A stretch of DNA of 64,000 nucleotides. Source: Saposhnikovia divaricata. Lineage: Eukaryota; Streptophyta; Magnoliopsida; Apiales; Apiaceae. Each line of letters opens with the position of its first letter. Positions within the stretch are counted from its first letter, which is position 1. The DNA is taken from positions 63,299,546 to 63,363,545 of the forward strand of contig CM071600.1 in NCBI GenBank assembly GCA_036435485.1. Direction: 5' to 3'. This document shows, in pieces, positions 56,755 to 64,000 of this stretch. The notes under the pieces are model-generated. The model searched no databases. It worked only from the letters and a program-made list of their open reading frames with translations, and had not been told where the DNA came from. The position numbers were made by a program, and so were the translations under genes.

Positions 56755-58733
56755 CACACCCAAACTTAAACCGATGCTTGTCCTCAAGCATAAACAATTA
56801 CAACTAACTAACTAACTAGTACCACTTCCGTAGGTGATCACGGTTGCATTTGGCATATGCAACAAGCCCTTTAAACCCCTAGGCATCCCTATTGGACGAG
56901 TAAGGTCTCGTGAGGGCCTATAGCGAATGTACCCACAAAATCCATTTAACCTAATGCAATGCAATGCATGAATGCAACTAATATAAAAAATGCAACGTTC
57001 CCCTTCAAACTAACCAAAACCAACTAGCAAGCAAATATATTAGAAAATACAACTAAATCCAAATAGAGCTCGACAAAGTTCCCGTATACTAACAATACAT
57101 GAACAGAAACGTGCGTGTGTGCAATGCTCATCAGAAATACTCCCAAAACTAGGTCAAAAATCATACATGCTCTTTGTCAAGACAATCACAGGTTTATAAA
57201 TAGAATAGACTGTAGACACTTCATAACCTAGGAACACCTCCATCCTTATCCAAGGTAGACAGAAATTCATGCTTTATTAATAACTACTACGACACATATA
57301 TACAAGCATGCTTATTTAACCGTGCAATGGATGAGACCCCAAAAGGCTTATACAATAATAGCCATGTAGCGAGCGTTGGGTTAGTGGATCCCAGACTATA
57401 AAAGCCTTAGGTCACTAGGCACAAAGTCCCCGCGAACTTAATTGCTCGAGTATTAAAGAGCTCACCCTAGTTAATTTTGCATATAAACAATTGACACTTT
57501 TGACTCTTTTTTTTTCTCTATTTTTTTTTTTGCTATGCAATCTGGAATGAGAATTCTCAATTCCAACCCTAGACTACTCATATAAATATGAGCCGGCTAC
57601 TAGCCATTTGACATCTAGCAATTATTGACAATTATTTACAACTAAGCATGAAATCCCTATTTTCCCCCAAACTTAGACTTAAGTGTTCCTACGCTATCAA
57701 GGGAATAACGAAAATTCTAAATATAAACAAGTGATTAAATCTCAAAACATCCAAACAAGCATGACCTCAACCTAGCCTAAAAGCACCCAATGAGACTGTG
57801 TAATTAGTTTTGTTTCTGAAACACATAAGTCAATTTCATAGAAACTATAAGTCAACCCTCTATTCATCATTACCACACTCAATTAGACACCTACCTACCA
57901 ATCAGAATTAGCTCGTTCTAAGGGATCATGAAATATGCATGCTATGCAAATGCAACTAATATGAACTCACATGGTATACGAAAAATAAAAACAGAATGTC
58001 CTATATGAAACAAACATAATTAATACGAACATATATGCATAATTTACTACTACTAATATGCAAAGCATGAAATCCTACGTGAACAAATAATACAACAACT
58101 ACTAAACCCTCAAACCACCCCCAAACTTAAAATATTCAATGTCCGCATTGAATGGAAGTAAATACGAGGGAAAGTAGAAAACATACCTAACCAACTGAGT
58201 CATCACCCTCCTCGCTTGAATCTAGTGGAGGATAATGCGTACGAGCTCCATAGACTGGCCACTTCCCAAATAACAAGAATACTACAAAACCCCCAATTAC
58301 AAGAACACAAATTCGTAATAAAAATAAGATTAGAGAAAAAGATTTACCCAATACGAATCGGAGAGGTGAACTTGCAATTAATTCCTCTTTAGAATTGAAT
58401 TTTTAGAGATTTAAAGAATTAGAAAAGGAATTGGATTTGTATGTATAGGTGGGTATATATAATGGAGTGATAGGATGAATAAAAATTTAAGTGTGTAGGA
58501 GAGATTTGGAATGGGTATGAATTTGATGTAGGATAGAATTAAGAATTAATAGAAAAAGAATTAGAAAAGAATTGGGTGTAGAAATTTAGAAGAGATGTGG
58601 GAGGTTTTGGAATTGATATAGGATTAGAATTAGGTGTAAGGATGAGAGTATAAGAGGAGAAAGGGAATTGGGGGTGAAACACATTTTTTTTTTTTTACAG
58701 AGAACAACTGAAAAATTCGGGCAAACCAAGCAG

Positions 58734-58807
58734 TCACGCAGGCGCAACCTGCGTCACGCAGGCGCAGCCTGCGCGACACTCAGTAACGCAGGCGCAACCT
58801 GCGCCAC
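58734..58807. repeat. GC-rich palindromic minisatellite
   Basis: Three tandem units of ACGCAGGCGCAACCTGCG with small spacers; each unit is itself nearly palindromic. It is very GC-rich in an AT-rich context. Confidence 0.85.
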
Positions 58808-58812
58808 TGGCA

Positions 58813-58813
<1 letters not shown>

Positions 58814-58878
<65 letters not shown>
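58814..58878. repeat. (AT)n microsatellite
   Basis: An AT dinucleotide run of about 65 bp directly after the GC-rich minisatellite. Confidence 0.95.
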
Positions 58879-58881
<3 letters not shown>

Positions 58882-59021
58882 CAACACTCATTGTTTTTAT
58901 TTTTTTTTTTGGAATACAACACTCAATTTTTTTTATTTTATTTTTTTACACTAATGCGTGGGTTGCCTCCCACGAAGCGCTTCTTTAACGTCAATAGCTT
59001 GACGTTACTTCCAAGCCTCCA

Positions 59022-59292
59022 TTAAGGATGATAATAGTTTGCCTGGTCCTCTCTTCGCGAGACTTCATCGTCATCACGGCGGCACACTTTCTGCCCCTTC
59101 TCCTCGCTTGGCCTATTCGTATAACAACTATGTCCTATTCCAATGCCTTCATCGGTTGACCCAAAATCTGTCAATTTGTAGAACAACACACACTCGCAGG
59201 CTTCGCTTGAATATAATGGAGGAGGGTAAATGTAAGTTGCTGAAGCCTTCGGTTCCTCAAAGAGAACTTCCTTCATTGGCTCTAATGCGCTA
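59022..59292 (-). CDS. Unrecognised short frame in the gypsy-type internal region
   Basis: A minus-strand frame of about 90 codons inside the element (it reads in from the LTR at 59327) ends ...REDQANYYHP. Acidic and Cys-containing, no motif recognised. It lies just upstream of the GAAGCGCTTCGTGGGAGG word that normally follows pol in such elements, so it may be the fused end of a deleted polyprotein. Confidence 0.3.
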
Positions 59293-59951
59293 TGTTTACA
59301 CAATATCACGCAAGCGTACATGGTCACAAGTAATATATAAGGTTAAGTCCAAATTCGTTCCCACAGGGATCAGGTTATGGTTCTTTTCAGTAAATGCACC
59401 TATTCAACAATGTATGATCTTAATTCACTGCTAAGACAAGTAATTAATTGAGATTTTAATTAACTAAATTTAACTAATATGCAATTTAAGAATTAACTAG
59501 CTAATGAGATCTAAAATCAAATTACTTATATGAGAATAAACATGGAATCCTAACTTCATTATCTACTTCACTTAGAGTCGCAGCCTTTAATCAATACATG
59601 TGATGGTTTTGATATCTGATCGGACAACACGAAACAAGTACACGCTACCTCTCAGTATACGTATACCAAACTACCCATACATCCACAAAAGAGATAGAAG
59701 ATGAATAGACACCAATTATGCTTAGACCCTATATGTCTATAGAATTTGAAAACATAACGGTTGAAGAACAAGTTATCCCTAAAGATCACACAGGGCAATA
59801 TAAGTATTCTCATCTCATACTACGAATCATGTTGATAAACAATCATGAACCTATGCTAGCATGGCAAGTTCTAAATCTCAAGATCCACTTTCACTTCACA
59901 AGAGATTAACAAATTAGATGTTCGCGACGCATATAAATACATGAAACACAA
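59293..59951 (-). repeat. Partial second LTR copy, cut by the next Sirevirus
   Basis: Matches 55254-55930 closely (for example AATCAATACATGTGATGGTTTT, TTAGATGTTCGCGACGCAT). The match stops at 59951, where the Sirevirus LTR begins; the rest should lie beyond the window. The last five bases, CACAA, are the likely target copy. Confidence 0.75.
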
Positions 59952-61006
59952 TGTTAGGTCCAAATGTGTTGTAGAGGGGGGGTGAATACAACTTTTCGAA
60001 TATGAGAAGCAATAAATACGATGCAATAAATGAACACACGGATTCAAGGAATATATGTCTTATATATAACTTGAAAGGGTTGCTACAACATTCATTACAA
60101 AGTATAACAGAAGTTCAGAGAGAAGTGAACGATACTAAGCTCTGTGAATGCACTCTCTCTCTTTCTCTTGTGTTTTTCTCAAGAATTGCTCACTAACTAA
60201 AACATTACACAAGTACTTCTATTTATACTACATGTAATCTATGTCCTGTAGTCTTCAAAGACTAAGATGTACGTGGCCCAATGATGTCCACATAAATCTT
60301 GCCTTATCTTGAAAGCTTGGAAATCTGCCAATCAGAAGATGCCATGTGTCATGTTGAAGCTGCACTCTAAGTAGAACTTCTACTTGAGAATTTCTACTTA
60401 GTCATCTCGAAGTTCTAAGTAGAACTTCTACTTAGAAACTTCTACTTGGCTATCTAGAATATTTAGTACTTAGAAAATATTCTGGTCTTCAACTTGAAAC
60501 TTCAATGCACATCTCGAACTTGTGATATCTTCATGTCTTCTTTATTCTTCACTAAGCTCTTGAATATGGATCTTTATTACTGACATAAACTTGCTATCAA
60601 TGTCCTGACACTTGATGCAACGGTCTGGTTCATAAGTGACTAGTCTTGATAGGGTTTTTGCTTCTTGAATAAGTTACCATATCCAATTGGAAATATGGCT
60701 TTCCAATATTTGCTTTCCTTCTTGTTCACTTGAAATCAATTGGTATTATTGATACTGATAGTTATGATCTTGATCTTTGGCTTTCCAAATCACTGAGGCA
60801 TGAACAACTTTGACTTGAACTTCTCTCAATGATCTCTTCTTGGATTGATCATAGTTAACATGTTGAATTGTATCAATTACCTTGTCTTCATTTAGTGTTG
60901 ATTTCTTGTGACTTCTTGTTCTTGATTGTCTTCTGGTTAAGTATCTTTTCCTTTAGTTTGAGTTACATTAGTTATAGTGTTACAAGTTTATACACTCTGC
61001 CTTTCA
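59952..61006 (-). repeat. 3' LTR of the third Sirevirus-type element
   Basis: 1055 bp; minus strand TGAAAGGCAGAG ... GGACCTAACA. It contains a palindromic motif array (60366-60448). Confidence 0.8.
60366..60448. promoter_or_regulatory. Palindromic CTAAGTAGAACTTCTACTTAG array
   Basis: CTAAGTAGAACTTCTACTT occurs twice, with partial copies (TTTCTACTTAG, AACTTCTACTTGG). The full word is nearly its own reverse complement. Its position in the LTR parallels the ATTCGA-type array of the 14-kb element. A regulatory function is inferred only. Confidence 0.5.
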
Positions 61007-61007
61007 A

Positions 61008-61018
61008 TCTCCCCCAAT
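61008..61018 (-). other. Polypurine tract
   Basis: TTGGGGGAGAT on the minus strand, directly before the LTR; identical to that of the 14-kb element. Confidence 0.85.
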
Positions 61019-61350
61019 TTGATTGTCTAACAATGACATTCAAATTAATGAAGGATAACTCAACTAAACAATGAGACGAGAAAAGATAATTAACATTACA
61101 GTCTTGAATAATATACAATTGAAAAGTACTTGAAAACAATGCAAAGAACTTAAACTAGAAACAGAATTCGAACTTCGAATTAAAGATCATTTGAGTGATT
61201 TCTATCACCTGGATTATTTTATACCTTTTAGTCAAACTTGTATCACCTTATTAGATTCACTCTAAGGTGAATTTTCCTCAAGTGAGTTAAAGCAACCGAA
61301 AGACATGAAGTTTTTCCAACTTCAAGTTCACACCACTCTGACCTTTAACC

Positions 61351-64000
61351 CTAATTCCGTTTTCTCTTTCTAGCTTCAGCAGCTTGGTCTCTCTCTTCTT
61401 TCTGCCTTTTGCGCTTCTCCTTCTGCTGCTGTTCTTTCTTGTACACTGGATCTTTAAGCTGCTTCCACCTAGCATTCAACAGACTTACAGCTTCCATTTC
61501 TAGAGGATTCTTGGGCTCTGGATAAGGATGTTTGAAAAGCCTTCTGAGTTTGTCCACCTCCTGAGTAGTTCTGATCTTTGGAATATCCTCAAAGTTCTTC
61601 ATTATGAGCTGAGATTTCCAATGTGTTTTATCAGCTTTAAACTGACAATAGATCATCTTGGGGTAGCCCTTGACACGGTTAGTATTGTGGACACTAGCCG
61701 CATCTCGCTCCATTCGCTTCTTTTCCACCACTATCTCAGACAGGTAACTCATGAGTCTCTGCTTTTCTTCAACAAACTTATCTTCCACTTCGCCCCATTT
61801 GAATATATATAATACTCTCTCCAGAAATGCAGCATCTTGAGTCCGTAGCAGCCATTGTCTACTCATATGCAAGATTGTTTGATTCTGGTCTGCATCTATG
61901 AATACTAAGGCATCAGCTGTATCTTCAACATAAGCATGTATCCAGTATACACTTTCACTTCCTGGAACACCAATAGCCTCCCTTATTTCTCCTTGTTCTA
62001 GTGCTCCAGAAGGAAGAGTCAGAGCTTCATCTACATTCTTCATGGCTTGAAGAATATTCCATTTCTTCTCTATCAGCTCCGGCTCAATCTTCACGTCATC
62101 AAGAGGGTTTGGAGCAATGACATCACACTTCCACACCTCATTGCTCTTCTTGAATATAACTCTTTCAATGATCTTCACGGATTTATCTTTAAGCTCAGAA
62201 GCGAATCCCTTACTCATCATTTGTCTACAGACAGCTTTGAGAGATTCCACTGAAAGCTCCATCAGATCATTTTCCTCCATGCTAACCCTCTTCATCTTTC
62301 CATCAACTACCATCCGGACAAAATTTGGATAAGCTGAGAATTCTGGACCCTTGTCCTCTGCTAGCTGCATTAACTGATCCCTGTACAGAATGCTTAGCTC
62401 CTCAGATTGAGAGTACTGAATTTTAGTCGCTAGCAAGAACAACTCTGACGCAGATCTTCTCATTATGAATTGGTCATCCACATATAGGAAAGATGTTGGG
62501 ACTCCTTCTACCAAAGACAAGATAACCTGCCACTCCTTAAGATTTGCATTGTATCCAATCCTGACTTTAGAAATTAATCTCTTCAAAGCATTTATATAGT
62601 CCCCAGTCATTGGATTCTGCAAATTCAAGTTGTAGAACAGATCATCTGCATCCTTGTTATGAACTCCTTTTGCACATGGTCCCATCATTATCTTCCTTGC
62701 TTCATCCCATTTCTGCCCTATCCTTCTTTTGTCCAGATCAACTTGAGGATTAGCTAGCCTTGCAAGCTCATACTCATACTGCTTCCCTTGTAGCTCCACC
62801 TTCTGTTCTAGGAACGCAGCATGTTCTTGCATCAACTTCATTTTATGGAACTGAGCTTGTTCCAAGGCTAACTGTTGAGCTTTAAGGGTTTCCTCATCAA
62901 CAGGAAGTTCTTCAGGCATTCCGGAAGACATCCCAGCACCTCCACCTTGTTCCTTCAAAGATCTTTTTATTGCATGTGCCAGCGGTACGTCTTCCATGTC
63001 AGAATCTGAGTCAAGTACCTCCTGTACTGTTTCCTGATGACTCAGATCAACAAATGGTTCATCAACCATTACTACCTTACCCTTTCTCATCCTCAGAGCC
63101 TCTTCATCAACAGACGGCTCAACTTCTGGTTCCTTGACAAGATCAGCGGGTTCTTCAATTTCTTCGATGTGAACTGCCTGCTGTCTCGTCTCCTTTCCAC
63201 TCTCCCCCTTAGGTGAGTTATCCTGAGCTCCACCATGGTCTTCAGATCCACCAGCTGCATAGGAACCTCCAAAACCAGAACCAGAGGCTCCCGCTCCACT
63301 AGCACCACCTGCACCACCTGCTCCAGCATCGGGGGGGGGGGGGGGTTGTTGCGACTCGAAGCACTCCGGGGGCACAAAACTCCTGACTGCGAACATAAAT
63401 CTACTGATTTCCACAGCCATTGTATGCATTGTAGACTCCAATGCCCCCATCCTCTCATTGAGAGTGCTTCCCAAGACACCACCAGCATGGCCCAAGTCAT
63501 TGACCTTATTTGTCAAATCATCAAAAGCTGTAGCTTGACTTGCCATTCTTGCTGCGTAGTCGTCTAGAGCCCTTTGGTTGTTTCCAATATTGATCCCCAA
63601 CTGCCCCATCGACTGCCCGAACTGCTCCATTTTATTCTCCATTGAAGTCATACGCGTTTCCAGATTTTCAATGTTAAGGGACGGTGTTTGGTTTGGGTGA
63701 CCTCGCTCTAATACTCGTTCTGTTAGTATTTGACGCTCGGTTTCGGGCCTTAAAAATGAAGGTCCCTCTCTCCCTAACCTCTCACACACACTCCCTGTCT
63801 CACGCTCGTATATGTCTTCAATGATTTATCCAAATAATGAAGCTGTACCTGCAGACATTTGATAAGAAATGTTGTTGACAGTTATGGGATCAATTACTGT
63901 TTGTTCCTGAGTTGGAATCTCAGGCTGAGAGGCTGCAAAGTGTTCTTGTACAACATCAGAACCGATCCTCTTTGCAGCATCAGTACGTACCGGTGAAGGT
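61351..64000 (-). pseudogene. Extra ORF of the third Sirevirus-type element
   Basis: The minus-strand frame is open from the window edge to 61351 except for one TAA at 63828-63826. The first ATG after that stop is at 63651, giving about 767 codons if translation starts there. Layout: a coiled coil (LETRMTSMENKMEQFGQSMG and on), a Pro run from a G tract at 63330-63345, a Gly/Ala-rich stretch, an acidic region, a second long helix (KAQQLALEQAQFHKMKLMQE), then about 450 residues of mixed, probably globular sequence. The end is a Lys/Arg/Glu-rich helix (RKRQKEERDQ). The segment PKMIYCQFKADKTHWKSQL near the C-terminus parallels the strand-rich segments at 38126-39541 and 44618-45616. No enzymatic motif is seen and the function is unknown. 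Confidence 0.7.

Larger units (their letters stand above)
56755..59292 (-). mobile_element. Shortened internal region of the Ty3/gypsy-type element
   Basis: Only about 2.5 kb separate the two LTR copies, with no gag or pol. Marker words of plant gypsy 3' regions are present on the minus strand: AAGAAGCGCTTCGTGGGAGG (near 58970) and three AAGTTTGGG(GG) tracts (about 56765, 57665 and 58125). The element is therefore an internally deleted or non-autonomous derivative. It also holds the minisatellite and AT run at 58734-58878. Confidence 0.6.
59952..64000 (-). mobile_element. Third Sirevirus-type element (3' part, runs off window)
   Basis: On the minus strand the order is extra ORF, non-coding stretch (61350-61021), polypurine tract, 3' LTR, then disrupted gypsy-type LTR. 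LTR end signature (TTCACCCCCCCTCT near the end, AACA terminus), polypurine tract and extra ORF match the architecture of the 14-kb element, although the sequences are different families. Confidence 0.85.

Noticed and set aside
58668..58988. Frames over the (AT)n run encoding long Ile-Tyr repeats
   Set aside because: Pure microsatellite translation on both strands.
62473..62484. YVDD in the extra ORF of the third Sirevirus
   Set aside because: The surrounding sequence (PTSFLYVDDQFIMRR) has none of the other reverse-transcriptase blocks; a chance match.

Overview
The window is nuclear DNA from a flowering plant. It is AT-rich and dominated by LTR retrotransposons, MITEs and Helitron-like ends. 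A eudicot, probably an asterid, is my guess, because the extra open reading frames behind the copia polymerase resemble ORFs I recall from annotated Asteraceae and related genomes; this could not be tested here. There is no bacterial, organellar or CRISPR signal. I find only one plausible host gene.

Layout. 1-1442: left-pointing Ty3/gypsy element (gag start, primer-binding site, 5' LTR). 1443-24130: gene-free repeat land with Tourist, Stowaway and foldback MITEs, a tRNA-like SINE, a short LINE-like retroposon, Helitron-type ends and AT microsatellites. Many insertions can be delimited by their target-site duplications (TSDs). 24136-42823: one very long LTR (about 4.5 kb) with TSD CAAAA and no internal region, which looks like a solo LTR. 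A complete 14.17-kb Ty1/copia Sirevirus-type element (26830-40997, TSD GTTTT) sits inside it. The Sirevirus has gag, a broken pol and, downstream of RNase H, about 4.8 kb of additional coding sequence (three long ORFs that look like one ancestral reading frame).

42829-45616: Helitron-like repeat and the 3' end of a second, decayed Sirevirus (minus strand), itself split by a hAT MITE. 46355-48447: a ten-exon minus-strand gene for a small membrane protein whose splice phases fit at eight of its nine junctions, with one apparent frameshift at the other. A 4.95-kb copia-type element (48487-53433, TSD CAATA) has inserted 39 bp upstream of its ATG in the same orientation, which separates the gene from its probable leader and promoter at 53434-54400.

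54755-59951: hAT MITE and a left-pointing, internally deleted Ty3/gypsy-type element whose right LTR is cut by a third Sirevirus-type element (59952 to beyond the window end). That element carries its own long extra ORF.

The most interesting signals are the extra ORFs of the three Sirevirus-type elements, which share a possible C-terminal domain; the dense ATTCGA-type motif arrays in the 14-kb element's LTRs and, inverted, in front of its extra ORF; and the retrotransposon lodged directly upstream of a host gene's start codon.
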